Source: Clostridia bacterium
Lineage (GTDB): Bacteria; Bacillota; Clostridia; TANB77; CAG-508
Length of the DNA stretch: 64,000 nucleotides
Assembly (NCBI GenBank): GCA_017626365.1
Contig: JAGAIV010000042.1
Coordinates: 1-64,000 of the forward strand
Reading direction: 5' to 3'
Shown here: piece after piece, positions 27,347 to 38,705 of the stretch
How positions within the stretch are numbered: the first letter of the stretch is position 1
Layout: every line of letters begins with the position of its first letter
Notes under the pieces: generated by a model
The model's input: the letters and a program-made list of their open reading frames with translations, nothing else
Told to the model about the DNA's origin: nothing
Database searches by the model: none
Translations under genes and position numbers: made by a program

Positions 27347-27988
27347 ATGACACAAACGCATCAACTTAACAATCCATATGGAGATATGCCAGATGAAAAA
27401 GTAATTGAAGTCATTCAATCCGGAGACAATATGGCACTAAACTACATGATGAACAAATACAATGATTTAGTCAACATGAAAGCAAGCAAGTTTTTCATGG
27501 CAGGAGCAGAAAGAGACGACATGATTCAAGAAGGACTCATCGGACTCTATAAAGCAACCAAATCTTTTAATGCCGAAAAGCAAAATTCATTTAAGACTTT
27601 TGCTAATCTTTGCATTGAAAGACAGTTAATCACGGCCCTAAAAACCTCCAATCGTCAAAAAAACATACCATTAAACTCAGCTTTTTCACTAAATTCTGCT
27701 GCATATGAAGAAAATGATGATGTGCCAGTAATTGATATATTAGATACCAAAACCGTAGAAGATCCTGCGGAAATGCTAACCAAAAAGGAATATTATAATT
27801 CTATTCAAAATAAAATAGAAGAAAGCTTAAGCGACTTTGAAAAACAAGTATTACACTACTATAAACAAGGAAAATCCTATGCCTCAATTGCTGAAAAACT
27901 AGGAGCAAAAGTAAAGTCCGTAGATACTGCAATTCAAAGAATCAGAAAAAAAGCAAATAAAATAAAACAAAACATGGAACAAGAATAA
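27347..27988 (+). CDS. sigH: RNA polymerase sporulation sigma factor SigH
   Basis: A 213-residue sigma-70 family protein. Region 2 is DLVNMKASKFFMAGAERDDMIQEGLIGLYKATKSFNAEKQNSF... and region 4 is SDFEKQVLHYYKQGKSYASIAEKLGAKVKSVDTAIQRIRKKA. Length and the MALNYMMNKYNDLVNMKA start agree with SigH/Spo0H, which starts the sporulation programme and competence-related genes. RBS TAGGAGG lies 9 bases before ATG 27347, under a strong housekeeping promoter. It lies just upstream of rpoB, a frequent Firmicutes neighbourhood. Confidence 0.93.
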   Translation: MTQTHQLNNPYGDMPDEKVIEVIQSGDNMALNYMMNKYNDLVNMKASKFFMAGAERDDMIQEGLIGLYKATKSFNAEKQNSFKTFANLCIERQLITALKTSNRQKNIPLNSAFSLNSAAYEENDDVPVIDILDTKTVEDPAEMLTKKEYYNSIQNKIEESLSDFEKQVLHYYKQGKSYASIAEKLGAKVKSVDTAIQRIRKKANKIKQNMEQE

Positions 27989-28040
27989 AATCTTGTTCTT
28001 TTTATATTCTAAAAAATCTCTAAAAAAATTCGTCCAAATC

Positions 28041-28070
28041 TTGACAAGCCGTAAGAAAAAATGGTATAAT
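28041..28070 (+). promoter_or_regulatory. Promoter of the rpoBC transcript
   Basis: TTGACA, 18 bases, TATAAT. The -10 box lies inside a palindrome (AAAATGGTATAA ... TTATACCATTTT), so the first transcribed bases cannot form the complete hairpin but read-through transcripts from sigH could. Confidence 0.7.
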
Positions 28071-28323
28071 TCATTAGTTATGAGTTATACCATTTTTTAT
28101 TGGTATCATTTAACAATTCTTTTAAATTTAACAAGAAGAGGAATTAAACTTTGAAAAAGCCTATATTTCAAAGGGAAAAGAGCAGTAACCTTATTGAAAA
28201 ATAGTGTGGAAACTTAGTTTGAGAAGGACTTCTTGATAAATAGATTTTATTCTTAAAAAGCATTCGATTTTTCCAGAATGCAATTTCAAATTTTCTGCTT
28301 AATTTAATATAGAGGTGATTTTT
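28071..28323 (+). promoter_or_regulatory. Long rpoB leader
   Basis: About 250 bases of untranslated leader precede rpoB. It contains several possible short hairpins (for example GCATTC..GAATGC near 28260-28282) but no riboswitch family I recognise, and the usual rplJ-rplL genes are not here. It may hold attenuation control of RNA polymerase synthesis. Confidence 0.4.
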
Positions 28324-31300
28324 TTGGTAAGAGACGTAAAACACGAAAAATGTGTTAGAAAAACGTTTGCAAAAACAGATGACAGTATTGAAATGCCAAA
28401 TCTAATCCAAGTACAAAAAGACTCTTATGAATGGTTCGTAAAAGAAGGACTTGGAGAAGTATTAAGAGACATTTCACCAATTATTGACTACACAGGAAAT
28501 CTAGTGTTAGAATTCTTCGATTACTACATGGAAGAAAAAACAAAATATACACTAGAAGAGGCAAAAGAAAGAGATGCTACATACTCAACAAGATTACACG
28601 TAAAAGTACGTTTAATTAACCGTGAAACAGGGGAAATTAAAGAACAAGAAATTTACTTAGGCGATTTTCCACTTATGACAGACAGTGGAACATTCGTAAT
28701 CAATGGTGCGGAAAGAGTTGTTGTTAGCCAATTAGTACGTTCACCAGGATGTTATTATGCATCAGACTACGACAAAACTGGAAAAAAGGTTTTCACATCA
28801 ACTGTAATGCCAATTCGTGGAGCATGGATTGAATATGAAACAGATTCAAACGACGTATTCTATGTTCGAATTGATAGAACAAGAAAACTACCAGTAACAT
28901 GTCTTTTAAGAGCAATTGGACTTGATACTGATGCTAAAATCTTAGAAGTATTCGGAGAAGAAGACAAAATTATTGCAACAATCAATAAAGACCCAGTAAA
29001 AACAGCAGATGAAGCTTTAATTGAGATTTATAAAAAATTAAGACCTGGAGAACTTCCATCCGTAGAAGCTGCAAGAAACTTATTTAATGGATTATTCTTT
29101 GATAACAGAAGATATGACTTAGCAAAAGTAGGAAGATATAAATTTAATAAAAAACTAGGATTAGCCGGAAGAATTAAAAATCAAGTTGCAGCAAATGACA
29201 TTATAAATCCAGCAACAGGAGAAGTTTTAGTAGAAAAAGACAATGTTATTACAGAAGAAATTGCAAAAGATATCCAAAACTCAGGAATTAATTCAGTAGA
29301 AGTAAAAGTTGGAGAAAAAGCTATAAAAGTAATAGGTAACGGTACAGTAGATATTCATGAATACGTTGATTTAAAAAGTACGATTATAAAAGAAGAAGTA
29401 AATTACTCAGTATTACAAAACATATTAGAAAATACAGATCCAAAAGATGTTGAAAAAATGGTAAAAGAAAGAATAGATGAACTAGTTCCAAAACATATTA
29501 CAACAGAAGATATCATAGCATCTGTTAACTATATTACAAATTTACAACATGGATTAGGATACGTTGACGATATTGACCATTTAGGAAATAGACGTATTCG
29601 TTGTGTTGGAGAATTACTACAAAATCAATTCAGAATTGGTTTAGCAAGATTAGAAAGAGTTGTACGTGAAAGAATGACAATTCAGGACTTAGATGTTGTA
29701 ACACCACAAACATTAATTAACACAAAACCAATCACATCATCTATCCGTGAATTCTTCGGAAGTTCACAATTATCGCAATTCATGGACCAAACAAATCCAC
29801 TTTCTGAATTAACCCATAAAAGAAGAGTATCAGCCCTAGGACCTGGAGGACTTTCAAGAGAAAGAGCAGGATTCGAAGTAAGAGATGTTCACTATACTCA
29901 CTATGGAAGACTATGTCCAATCGAATCACCAGAAGGACCAAACATTGGACTTATTTCTGCATTATCTTCATTTGCAATTATCAATGAATATGGATTTGTT
30001 GAAACACCATACCGTGTAGTAGACCCAAAAACTCATAAAATAACAGATGAAGTACGATACTTAAGTGCAGAAGATGAAGAAGGAGCAAGAATTGCCCAAG
30101 CATCTGAAAAATTTGATAAAGACGGAAATTTTGTTAACAAAAAAGTAAAAGTAAGACATCTAGATGATATAGAAGAAGTTGCACCAGAAATGGTAGATTA
30201 CGTAGATGTATCACCAAAGCAATTAGTATCAGTTGGTGCTGCTATGATACCATTCTTAGAGCATGACGATGCTCACCGTGCCTTAATGGGTGCAAACATG
30301 CAACGTCAAGCAGTTCCATTACTTGTTCCAGAATCACCAATTGTTGGAACTGGAATTGAATACAGAGCAGCAAAAGACTCTGGTATTATGCAAATTGCAA
30401 AATCAAATGGAACTATCCAAAAAGTAACTGGTGATGAAATCATTTTAAGAACTGATAAAGGAGAACTTGAAACATATCACTTACGTAAGTTCAAAAGAAC
30501 TAATGGTGGAACCTGTATTAACCAAAGACCAATTGTCGTAAAAGGAGAAAAGGTAAAAGCAGGAGATGTAATTGCCGATGGACCATCTACCGATAAAGGA
30601 GAAATGGCACTTGGTAAAAACGTATTAATCGCATTTGCAACATGGGAAGGTTACAACTACGAGGATGCGGTATTAATCAGTGAAAGATTAGTAAAAGAAG
30701 ACGTATATACCTCTATCCACATTGAAGAATATGATTGTGAATGTCGTGATACTAAACTTGGACCAGAAGAAATCACAAGAGATATTCCAAATGTAGGAGA
30801 AGATAGCTTAAAAGACTTAGATGAAAATGGAATTATCCGTATTGGTGCAGAAGTAAGACCAGGAGATATCCTAGTTGGAAAAGTAACACCAAAAGGAGAA
30901 ACCGAATTAACAGCAGAAGAAAGATTACTTCGTGCCATCTTTGGAGAAAAAGCAAGAGAAGTAAGAGATACCTCACTTCGAGTACCACATGGAGAGGAAG
31001 GAACCATTGTTGATGTTAAAATCTTCACAAGAGAAAATTCAGATGAATTAGCACCAGGAGTAAACCAAGTAATCCGTTGCTACATTGCTCAAAAAAGAAA
31101 AATCTCTGTTGGAGATAAAATGGCAGGACGTCACGGAAATAAAGGTGTTGTATCAAGAATTTTACCAGTAGAAGATATGCCATTTATGCCAGATGGAACT
31201 CCAGTTGATATTGTACTTAACCCACTTGGTGTACCATCTCGTATGAACTTAGGACAGGTACTAGAAGTACACTTGGGAGCAGCAGCAAGAGAACTAGGAT

Positions 31301-32064
31301 GGAAAGTTGCAACACCAGTATTTGATGGTGCAACTGAAGATGAAATCACTGAATTATTAGAAAAAGCAGGAAGAACACCAGATGGAAAAGTAACATTATA
31401 TGATGGAAGAACAGGAGAAAAATTTGATCATCCAGTAACAGTTGGTGTTATGTACATGTTAAAGCTACACCACTTAGTAGATGATAAAATTCATGCTCGT
31501 TCAACTGGACCATACTCATTAGTAACACAACAACCTCTTGGAGGAAAAGCACAATTTGGTGGACAACGTTTTGGAGAAATGGAAGTTTGGGCTCTAGAAG
31601 CATATGGTGCGGCACACACTTTACAAGAAATTTTAACTGTAAAATCCGATGATACAGTAGGACGTGTTAAAACATATGAAGCAATTGTAAAAGGTGAGAA
31701 CGTACCAGAACCAGGAGTTCCAGAAAGCTTCAAAGTATTAGTAAAAGAATTACAAAGTTTAGGATTAGATGTTCGTTTATATTCAGAAGATGACCAAGAA
31801 CTAGAACTAAAAGAAAACATCGAAGAAGGAATCGAATATAATCCAGAAAGAGAAAAAGGACAAAATGTTTTAGTAGAAGACGAGCTTTCTGATGGATATA
31901 TTGAAGAAGACGAAGAAGGAAATGAAATTGTAGATAACGAAGAAAGCGATGAATTATTCGATCCAATCCTTGACGATGAAGATGAAATGTTATTAGACGA
32001 TACAGATTTAGGAGAAGACAATCTTATGAACGACAACGACATCTTAGATGACGACAATGAATAA
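28324..32064 (+). CDS. rpoB: DNA-directed RNA polymerase subunit beta
   Basis: A 1246-residue beta subunit with all classical regions: [15 protein letters not shown], the rifampicin region [67 protein letters not shown]-type spacer, [37 protein letters not shown] and the C-terminal [25 protein letters not shown] very acidic tail of about 60 residues is added. The TTG at 28324 is taken as the start because AGAGGTGA lies 6 bases upstream; an in-frame GTG at 28315 is inside that RBS. The rif-region residues look wild type. None of its many arginines is CGG. Confidence 0.98.
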   Translation: MVRDVKHEKCVRKTFAKTDDSIEMPNLIQVQKDSYEWFVKEGLGEVLRDISPIIDYTGNLVLEFFDYYMEEKTKYTLEEAKERDATYSTRLHVKVRLINRETGEIKEQEIYLGDFPLMTDSGTFVINGAERVVVSQLVRSPGCYYASDYDKTGKKVFTSTVMPIRGAWIEYETDSNDVFYVRIDRTRKLPVTCLLRAIGLDTDAKILEVFGEEDKIIATINKDPVKTADEALIEIYKKLRPGELPSVEAARNLFNGLFFDNRRYDLAKVGRYKFNKKLGLAGRIKNQVAANDIINPATGEVLVEKDNVITEEIAKDIQNSGINSVEVKVGEKAIKVIGNGTVDIHEYVDLKSTIIKEEVNYSVLQNILENTDPKDVEKMVKERIDELVPKHITTEDIIASVNYITNLQHGLGYVDDIDHLGNRRIRCVGELLQNQFRIGLARLERVVRERMTIQDLDVVTPQTLINTKPITSSIREFFGSSQLSQFMDQTNPLSELTHKRRVSALGPGGLSRERAGFEVRDVHYTHYGRLCPIESPEGPNIGLISALSSFAIINEYGFVETPYRVVDPKTHKITDEVRYLSAEDEEGARIAQASEKFDKDGNFVNKKVKVRHLDDIEEVAPEMVDYVDVSPKQLVSVGAAMIPFLEHDDAHRALMGANMQRQAVPLLVPESPIVGTGIEYRAAKDSGIMQIAKSNGTIQKVTGDEIILRTDKGELETYHLRKFKRTNGGTCINQRPIVVKGEKVKAGDVIADGPSTDKGEMALGKNVLIAFATWEGYNYEDAVLISERLVKEDVYTSIHIEEYDCECRDTKLGPEEITRDIPNVGEDSLKDLDENGIIRIGAEVRPGDILVGKVTPKGETELTAEERLLRAIFGEKAREVRDTSLRVPHGEEGTIVDVKIFTRENSDELAPGVNQVIRCYIAQKRKISVGDKMAGRHGNKGVVSRILPVEDMPFMPDGTPVDIVLNPLGVPSRMNLGQVLEVHLGAAARELGWKVATPVFDGATEDEITELLEKAGRTPDGKVTLYDGRTGEKFDHPVTVGVMYMLKLHHLVDDKIHARSTGPYSLVTQQPLGGKAQFGGQRFGEMEVWALEAYGAAHTLQEILTVKSDDTVGRVKTYEAIVKGENVPEPGVPESFKVLVKELQSLGLDVRLYSEDDQELELKENIEEGIEYNPEREKGQNVLVEDELSDGYIEEDEEGNEIVDNEESDELFDPILDDEDEMLLDDTDLGEDNLMNDNDILDDDNE

Positions 32065-32088
32065 ATAAGTTTAAGAATCTACAAGTAA

Positions 32089-32136
32089 AGACCCCTTTAT
32101 TTAAATGGGATGTCGCTGAAAGCGACTAGGGGTTCT
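32089..32136 (+). other. Structured spacer element between rpoB and rpoC
   Basis: GACCCCT pairs with AGGGGTTC around an inner perfect hairpin GTCGCT-GAA-AGCGAC. It resembles the element at 12383-12433. It could be a processing site, an attenuator or a mobile repeat; no T-run follows, so it is not a simple terminator. Confidence 0.5.
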
Positions 32137-32153
32137 AAAAAACTAATTGAATA

Positions 32154-32225
32154 GTTCCTCAAATTCCATATTTATAACAAAAGCAAATTGTACAGCAGTG
32201 TAAATAAATATGGAATGAAAGGAAC
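32154..32225 (+). repeat. Long hairpin immediately upstream of rpoC
   Basis: GTTCCTCAAATTCCATATTT... (32154-32175) pairs with the complementary strand at 32204-32225, with one internal mismatch region, around a 28-base tip. It precedes the rpoC RBS by about 15 bases. Confidence 0.7.
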
Positions 32226-32259
32226 CAAAATCCAAACCGGAAGGGAGAAAAAATAAAAA

Positions 32260-35200
32260 GTGGATGAATTAGAAATATTTGATAAATTAAAAATTGGGCT
32301 AGCATCCGACGAGAAAATTAGAGAATGGTCAAAAGGGGAAGTAAAAAAACCAGAAACCATAAACTATAGAACTTTAAAACCAGAAAAAGATGGACTATTC
32401 TGTGAAAGAATCTTTGGACCAACAAAAGACTGGGAATGTCATTGTGGTAAATATAAAAGAGTTCGTTATAAAGGAATTGTCTGCGACCGTTGTGGCGTAG
32501 AAGTAACAAAAGCAAAAGTAAGAAGAGAAAGAATGGGACATATTGAACTTGCAGCCCCAGTTGCTCATATTTGGTATTTCAAAGGAATTCCAAGTAGAGT
32601 AGCTTTAATGCTAGATATTTCACCAAGAAGTCTAGAAAAAGTAATTTATTTTGCGTCATATATTGTAACAGATAAAGGAACATCAGGATTAATGAAAGCA
32701 CAAATATTAAACGAAAAAGAATATCATGATGCAGAAGAAAAATATGGAAAAGGTTCTTTTAAAGCTGAAATGGGAGCAGAAGCAATCGAAAAATTACTAA
32801 AAGAAATAGATGTAGAAAAATTAGCAGCAAAATTAAAGAAGGAGCTAGAGAACGCAAGTGAACAAAAAAGAGCAAAAATAATCAAACGTTTAGATACCGT
32901 AGAATCTTTCAGAATATCTGGAAATAGACCAGAATGGATGATTATGAATGTTGTTCCAGTTATTCCACCAGATTTAAGACCAATGGTACAATTAGATGGA
33001 GGACGTTTTGCAACCTCAGACTTAAACGATTTATATCGTAGAGTTATCAATCGTAACAACCGTCTAAAAAGATTATTAGAATTAGGAGCACCAGAAATCA
33101 TAGTAAGAAACGAAAAAAGAATGTTACAAGAATCTGTTGATGCTCTAATCGATAACGGAAGACGTGGAAGACCAGTAACAGGAGCAGGAAATAGACCTTT
33201 AAAATCATTATCTGACCTTTTAAAAGGAAAACAAGGACGTTTCCGTCAAAACCTACTTGGAAAACGTGTTGACTACTCAGGACGTTCAGTTATCGTAGTA
33301 GGACCAGAACTAAAAATTTATCAATGTGGTTTACCAAAAGAAATGGCAGTAGAGCTATTTAAACCATTTGTTATGAAAGAATTAGTAGGAAGAGGAATTG
33401 CCCATAATATCAAAAATGCAAAAAGAATGGTAGAAAGATTAAGACCAGAAGTATGGGATATTCTAGAAGAAGTTATTAAAGACCACCCAGTTATGCTAAA
33501 CCGTGCTCCAACATTACATAGACTAGGTATCCAAGCATTCGAACCAGTATTAGTAGAAGGAAGAGCCATCAAACTTCACCCATTAGTATGTACAGCATTT
33601 AACGCTGACTTTGATGGTGACCAAATGGCAGTTCACGTTCCATTATCACCAGAAGCACAAGCAGAAGCAAGATATTTGATGTTATCTGTAAACAACCTAT
33701 TAAAACCACAAGATGGTAAACCAGTAACTGTTCCAACTCAAGATATGATTCTAGGAAGTTACTATTTAACAATGGTAGTAGAAGGAGAACCAGGAGAAGG
33801 AAGTTATTATAAAGATACAGATGAAGCCCTAATGGCTTATGCAAATGGAGATTTAGGATTACATGCCTTAGTATGGATTCGTATGTTTAAAGAAAATGAG
33901 GATGGAACATTACGTTCAAAACGAGTAAAAACAACAGTCGGAAGAGTTATTTATAACCAAGGAATCCCACAAGACTTAGGCTTTGTTGATAGAACAGACC
34001 CAGAGCACGAATTTGACTTAGAAATCGATTTCCCAGTTATCAAGAAAAACTTAGGAAAAATTGTAGCAAAATGTATCAGTGTTCATGGATTATCAGAAGC
34101 TGCAGAATTATTAGATTATATCAAAGCAACTGGATATAAATATTCTACCAAAGGTGCTATTACTGTTAGTACAAAAGATATTATTATTCCAGAAAAGAAA
34201 CAAGAAATTCTAGACGCAGCAGAAAATAAAGTAGAACAAATTGCAAAACAATATAAACGTGGTTTAATTACAGAAGACGAACGCTATGAATCAGTTATCA
34301 AAGTTTGGGAACAAGCAACTAATGATGTATCTGATGCAATGCAAGATAACTTTGATGAATTAAATCCAATCTATATGATGATTCAATCAGGAGCTCGTGG
34401 TAACATGAACCAATTACGCCAAGTAGCAGGTATGCGTGGACTTATGGCAAATACATCTGGTAAAGCCGTTGAGATTCCAATTCGTTCTTCTTTTAGAGAA
34501 GGATTAGACCCACTAGAATACTTCGTATCTAGCCACGGTGGAAGAAAAGGACTTGCAGATACTGCCTTAAGAACAGCAGACTCTGGATACTTAACAAGAA
34601 GACTTGTTGATGTTTCACAAGATATTATTGTTCGTGAACATGATTGTGGAACACACGAAGGAATTACAATTACTGATATCAAAGATGGAAATCAAGTTAT
34701 TGAAAAACTACAAGAAAGACTAGAAGGAAGATATCCACTAGAAGATATTATCGATCCAAAAACAAAAGAAGTAATTGTTGATACCAATACAATGATTACA
34801 GATAAATTAGCAGAAAAAATTGTAGAAGCAGGATATGATAAAGTAAAAGTACGTTCAGCACTTGGATGTCATTCAAAACATGGTGTTTGTGCAAAATGTT
34901 ACGGAATGGGACTTGCAACAAGAACAGAAGTTAATATTGGTGAAGCAGTTGGTATCATTGCAGCACAATCAATTGGTGAACCTGGTACACAGCTTACAAT
35001 GAGAACATTCCACCAAGGTGGTGTTGCAGGAGGAGATATTACACAAGGTCTTCCAAGGGTCGAAGAATTATTTGAAGCTAGAAAACCAAAGGGTCTAGCA
35101 ATTATTACAGAAATTGCAGGAAAAGTTAAAATTTCAGAAACAAAGAAAAAGAAAGAAGTTATTGTTACTTCAAAAGATGATTCAAAAACATACACAATTC

Positions 35201-35832
35201 CATTTGGTTCAAAACTACGTGTAAAAGATGGAGATATATTAGAAGCAGGAGATCAAATTACAGAAGGATCTATTAATCCAAACGAAATCCTAACAATCAA
35301 AGGTCCAGAAGGCGTATATGAATACTTAATCCAAGAAGTACAAAAAGTATATCGTAACCAAGGTGTTGATATCAACGATAAACACATTGAAGTTATTGGT
35401 AGACAAATGCTTAAGAAAGTAAGAGTAGAAGATAATGGTGATACAGACATGTTCCCAGGTTCATTAGTAGATATGTATGAATTTGAAGATAAGAATAAAG
35501 AAGCTGAAAGTGAAGGAAAAAGACCAGCAACTGGAAAACGTACTTTACTTGGTATCACAAAAGCTTCTCTTGCAACAGAATCTTTCTTATCAGCGGCATC
35601 ATTCCAAGAGACAACAAGAGTATTAACAGAAGCAGCAATTAAAGGAAAAGTTGATCCATTAATTGGACTAAAAGAAAATGTTATTATTGGTAAATTAATT
35701 CCAGCAGGAACCGGAATGAATAAATATAAAAACATAAAAATTAATACTGAAAAAGAAGACATTCCAGAAGAAGTAGAACCAGAAAATCAACAAGAAACTG
35801 AAGCAGAAAATCTAGCAGAAATAACAGAATAA
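32260..35832 (+). CDS. rpoC: DNA-directed RNA polymerase subunit beta'
   Basis: A 1190-residue beta' subunit. The N-terminal zinc site is [20 protein letters not shown]; the catalytic Mg2+ loop is [12 protein letters not shown]; the bridge-helix/trigger-loop region contains [19 protein letters not shown] and [14 protein letters not shown]; a second zinc site has [31 protein letters not shown] precedes the C-terminal part. Translation starts at GTG 32260 after GGAAGGGAG. The 195-base spacer from rpoB holds two structured elements. No CGG codon is used. Confidence 0.98.
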   Translation: MDELEIFDKLKIGLASDEKIREWSKGEVKKPETINYRTLKPEKDGLFCERIFGPTKDWECHCGKYKRVRYKGIVCDRCGVEVTKAKVRRERMGHIELAAPVAHIWYFKGIPSRVALMLDISPRSLEKVIYFASYIVTDKGTSGLMKAQILNEKEYHDAEEKYGKGSFKAEMGAEAIEKLLKEIDVEKLAAKLKKELENASEQKRAKIIKRLDTVESFRISGNRPEWMIMNVVPVIPPDLRPMVQLDGGRFATSDLNDLYRRVINRNNRLKRLLELGAPEIIVRNEKRMLQESVDALIDNGRRGRPVTGAGNRPLKSLSDLLKGKQGRFRQNLLGKRVDYSGRSVIVVGPELKIYQCGLPKEMAVELFKPFVMKELVGRGIAHNIKNAKRMVERLRPEVWDILEEVIKDHPVMLNRAPTLHRLGIQAFEPVLVEGRAIKLHPLVCTAFNADFDGDQMAVHVPLSPEAQAEARYLMLSVNNLLKPQDGKPVTVPTQDMILGSYYLTMVVEGEPGEGSYYKDTDEALMAYANGDLGLHALVWIRMFKENEDGTLRSKRVKTTVGRVIYNQGIPQDLGFVDRTDPEHEFDLEIDFPVIKKNLGKIVAKCISVHGLSEAAELLDYIKATGYKYSTKGAITVSTKDIIIPEKKQEILDAAENKVEQIAKQYKRGLITEDERYESVIKVWEQATNDVSDAMQDNFDELNPIYMMIQSGARGNMNQLRQVAGMRGLMANTSGKAVEIPIRSSFREGLDPLEYFVSSHGGRKGLADTALRTADSGYLTRRLVDVSQDIIVREHDCGTHEGITITDIKDGNQVIEKLQERLEGRYPLEDIIDPKTKEVIVDTNTMITDKLAEKIVEAGYDKVKVRSALGCHSKHGVCAKCYGMGLATRTEVNIGEAVGIIAAQSIGEPGTQLTMRTFHQGGVAGGDITQGLPRVEELFEARKPKGLAIITEIAGKVKISETKKKKEVIVTSKDDSKTYTIPFGSKLRVKDGDILEAGDQITEGSINPNEILTIKGPEGVYEYLIQEVQKVYRNQGVDINDKHIEVIGRQMLKKVRVEDNGDTDMFPGSLVDMYEFEDKNKEAESEGKRPATGKRTLLGITKASLATESFLSAASFQETTRVLTEAAIKGKVDPLIGLKENVIIGKLIPAGTGMNKYKNIKINTEKEDIPEEVEPENQQETEAENLAEITE

Positions 35833-35835
35833 TAC

Positions 35836-35862
35836 TCTAGGGGCGAGCATTGCTCGTCCCTT
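35836..35862. repeat. Short dispersed palindrome (TGTAGGGG type), copy 2
   Basis: CTAGGGGCGAGCA then TGCTCGTCCCTTTT just after rpoC. It also has a T-run and may serve as the rpoC terminator. Confidence 0.65.
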
Positions 35863-35877
35863 TTATATATAAATAAA

Positions 35878-36543
35878 TTAATTTTTTGCTGTTGTAACTT
35901 TCACATTTTGGAACAATTCAATTAGTTTAAATTTAAATTGTATACCACTATCTTCTCGATTTGAAATCAAAGTAAATTCTTCTTCAGATAAATCATTTTT
36001 CATAGTTTTTTTTGACTCTTCGGGCACAATTCCAGAACTTACATCCACAAAACATAGAGGAGGAAACATAACACACCACCAATTTTGACCTTTGGCCTCT
36101 CCAATTTCAATTCTTAAAGCATCATAATATCCACTAGGCAAGCTAATGTCTCCATATGTTTTAGTAGGAAAAGAAAAATTACCAATTTTAACAGTAACAT
36201 TATAATCATATCCATTTTCTTGAATTGTATTTAGTGCAATTTGTTTAAATTCATCTAAATGGGCATTTGCAATAGAAATAGCTTCTTCTTTATCTGTTGC
36301 ATTTTTACAAATAGTATTCATATAAGATAATACAGAATCACGAACCTTTAATTTTAATTCTTGGTCTTCTTTAGTATCACTGTTAGCAATAACATGTAGA
36401 CGAAATACACTATTAGAAAGATCTTTAGAAACAGCATTTACATAGGAAAAAGCACTAATAAAAATATATAAAATTAACAAAAATAGCAATAAAATGGAAT
36501 ATTTCACTTTTCCTTTACATATAATATTTAGGAATGATTTCAT
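35878..36543 (-). CDS. spoIIR: Stage II sporulation protein R
   Basis: A 221-residue secreted protein. A signal/transmembrane segment (about 14-34) precedes the SpoIIR domain with VFRLHVIANSDTKEDQELKLKVRDSVLSYM and PSGYYDALRIEIGEAKGQNWWCVMFPPLCFVD. SpoIIR is made in the forespore under sigma-F, crosses to the intermembrane space and triggers SpoIIGA to process pro-sigma-E in the mother cell. RBS GGAGGT precedes ATG 36543. The single gene points against rpoC. Confidence 0.95.
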   Translation of the reverse strand: MKSFLNIICKGKVKYSILLLFLLILYIFISAFSYVNAVSKDLSNSVFRLHVIANSDTKEDQELKLKVRDSVLSYMNTICKNATDKEEAISIANAHLDEFKQIALNTIQENGYDYNVTVKIGNFSFPTKTYGDISLPSGYYDALRIEIGEAKGQNWWCVMFPPLCFVDVSSGIVPEESKKTMKNDLSEEEFTLISNREDSGIQFKFKLIELFQNVKVTTAKN

Positions 36544-36701
36544 AATAAAACCTCCGTTTAAAAAACTAAGATAATTTGTAAAAAATTTTCTTAAAAAAAA
36601 GTATTAACCAAAATAAAAAAAATATACATAAATTTGAAAAAATAGAATAAGCAAATGTCGAAAAAGCAAGAAAAGTTCTTTGTATTTATTATGAAATATA
36701 A

Positions 36702-36730
36702 TTGACATATTTCTGTAATAATGGTAAAAT
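36702..36730 (+). promoter_or_regulatory. Promoter upstream of the 170-residue unknown gene
   Basis: TTGACA, 17 bases, TAAAAT, about 40 bases before ATG 36770. Confidence 0.6.
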
Positions 36731-36769
36731 TTACCAGTAGAAAACACAAGAAAAAGGTAGGGAAAGTTA

Positions 36770-37282
36770 ATGAACAACAAAGAAAACAATATAAAAAAGG
36801 TTTGTGCCTTCTATGTAAATGATTGGCATTTTACCACAATGATACTACCATATATAGCAAATGAAATAAAATCAAAAAATAAAATAATAACTATTCTACA
36901 AAATAACATGAAATCAAATATAGAAGAAATATTATCTAAAATGAATTTAAATCAAAAATTAAAAGAAGAAATCTTAGAAATAAATTGGACAAAAAATTTT
37001 CCAATAAAATATAGCAATATAAAACAAGAAATACAACAAATAGATGGACAAGTAAAAGATATTAATATCTTTATTAATGGTGATAAAGAATTTATAAAAA
37101 TGGTAAATCAAAATATAGAAAAGTTAATAGAAAAATTTAATTTACGAACTAGTATAACAATTGTTAATTTTTATGACATTACTAAGTTTACAAATGTAAG
37201 TGAAATTACAGATGAGCACCAATATATTTTAAACACTTCAGGAATTAAAAAAATCAAAGAAGTATTCCAAAAAGAAGCTTAA
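36770..37282 (+). CDS. Conserved-looking hypothetical protein
   Basis: A 170-residue soluble protein that I do not recognise. It begins MNNKENNIKKVCAFYVNDWHF and has alternating strands and helices (VCAFYVNDWHFTTMILPYIANEI, KIITILQNN, DINIFINGDKEFIKMVNQNIEKL, SITIVNFYDI). This looks like a Rossmann-type alpha/beta fold. Weak RBS AGGTAGGGA precedes the ATG, with its own promoter. It lies 92 bases upstream of the UDP-sugar pyrophosphorylase gene, possibly separately transcribed. Confidence 0.6.
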   Translation: MNNKENNIKKVCAFYVNDWHFTTMILPYIANEIKSKNKIITILQNNMKSNIEEILSKMNLNQKLKEEILEINWTKNFPIKYSNIKQEIQQIDGQVKDINIFINGDKEFIKMVNQNIEKLIEKFNLRTSITIVNFYDITKFTNVSEITDEHQYILNTSGIKKIKEVFQKEA

Positions 37283-37374
37283 AAAGGATGATTAATACAT
37301 CTTGACGAATGAAAAAATATAGTATAATATAGAAATACAATCAAACAATAAAATGAAAAAGGAAGTATGCTTAT

Positions 37375-38623
37375 ATGGAAGGAAAATATGAAGAAGCAAA
37401 AGAAAAACTAAAAAAGTATAAACAAGAACACTTATTAATTTGGTATGACAAATTAATTGAACAAAAAAGAGAAGAACTAATAAATCAAATTTTAAAAATT
37501 GACTTTGAACAAATAGATGAATTATACAAGCAAACACAACAAAAAAAAGATTTTAAAGATTGTAAAATTGAACCATTACCATATATCGATAAACAAAAAT
37601 TAACAGCAGAAGAAAAACAAAAATATGAAACAGATGGTATTTCTATTATAAAAGAGGGAAAATATGCAGTAGTAACCATGGCAGGAGGACAAGGAACAAG
37701 ACTACGGACATAATGGTCCAAAAGGAACATTTGAATTAGAAGTAGGAGAAAAAACACCATTATTTACATTATTAGCTAATACAATTTTAGAAGCAAGAAA
37801 AAAATATAATGCAATTATTCCATGGTATATCATGACAAGCAAAGAAAACAATTATAAAACAACTGATTTTTTTGAAAGACATGACTATTTTGGAATGGGA
37901 AAAGAAAATATTAAATTTTTCATTCAAAACGAATTACCAATGGTAGATGTAAAAGGAAAAATTCTTGTGGATGATAAAGGATTAGTAAAAGAAGCAGCAG
38001 ATGGTCATGGTGGAATTTTCGAAGCAATGAGAAAAGATGGCATCATTGAGGATATGAAAAAAAGAGGAATAGAATGGATTTTTATTGCAGGTGTAGATAA
38101 TGTATTAGCAAAAATGGTAGATCCAATTTTAACAGGACTTGCAATCGAAAGTAAATGCTTAGCAGCGGGAAAATCTGTTGTAAAAAGTAATCCAAAAGAA
38201 CGTGTTGGAGTATTCTGTAAAAAGAACAATAGACCAAGCGTAATTGAATATACGGAAATAACTGACGAAATGGCAGAAGCAACTGATGAAAAAGGAGAAC
38301 TACTATATGGAGAATCTCATATTTTGTGCAATCTATTTAATATAAAAGCTATTGAAGAAATTGCAAAAAACAAATTACCATATCATAGTGCTTTCAAAAA
38401 AGCAAAATATATTGATAAAAATGGAGTTATTGTTGTTCCAGAAGTACCAAATGCATATAAGTTTGAATCTTTCATTTTTGATGCTTTTGAAACATTAGAT
38501 AATATGGCTATTATGAGAGTAAAAAGAGAAGAAGAATTTGCACCAGTAAAAAATGCCGAAGGAGTAGATAGCCCAGAAACTGCTGCAAAATTATATTTAG
38601 ATTATATAAAAAACAAAAAATAA
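37375..38623 (+). CDS. UDP-sugar (UDPGP-family) pyrophosphorylase, read through a CGG +1 recoding site
   Basis: With recoding the product is 415 residues. Residues 1-95 form a helical N-terminal part (YEEAKEKLKKYKQEHLLIWYDKL). Residues about 101-112 are the nucleotide-binding loop VTMAGGQGTRL-Gly, continued HNGPKGTFEL in the new frame. Later TSKENNYKTTDFF, ADGHGGIFEAM and VDNVLAKMVDP are typical UDP-N-acetylglucosamine pyrophosphorylase/UDPGP motifs. The enzyme makes a UDP-sugar from UTP and a hexose-1-phosphate; GlcNAc-1-P or Glc-1-P cannot be distinguished. The phosphoglucomutase gene follows, consistent with a short nucleotide-sugar pathway. The recoded glycine is essential in the family. 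Confidence 0.92.
37705..37707 (+). other. CGG(A) +1 recoding site 7 (UDPGP-family gene, Gly111)
   Basis: ACA AGA CTA CGG ACA TAA is in frame from ATG 37375. Skipping the C gives CTA GGA CAT AAT GGT CCA (Leu-Gly-His-Asn-Gly-Pro), the invariant TRLG loop. Confidence 0.95.
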
Positions 38624-38627
38624 AATG

Positions 38628-38668
38628 AAAAACCAAATGTGAAAAATATATTTACATTTGGTTTTTTC
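38628..38668 (+). terminator. Terminator after the UDPGP gene
   Basis: AAAAACCAAATGT pairs with ACATTTGGTTTTTT around GAAAAATATATT. Confidence 0.8.
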
Positions 38669-38705
38669 TATTATAAAATGTTCATAGTGATAAGGAGGAA
38701 TAAAA

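Noticed and set aside
31491..32057. Serine-rich minus-strand frames over rpoB and rpoC
   Set aside because: They are antisense to acidic or conserved coding segments of rpoB and rpoC and lack start signals.
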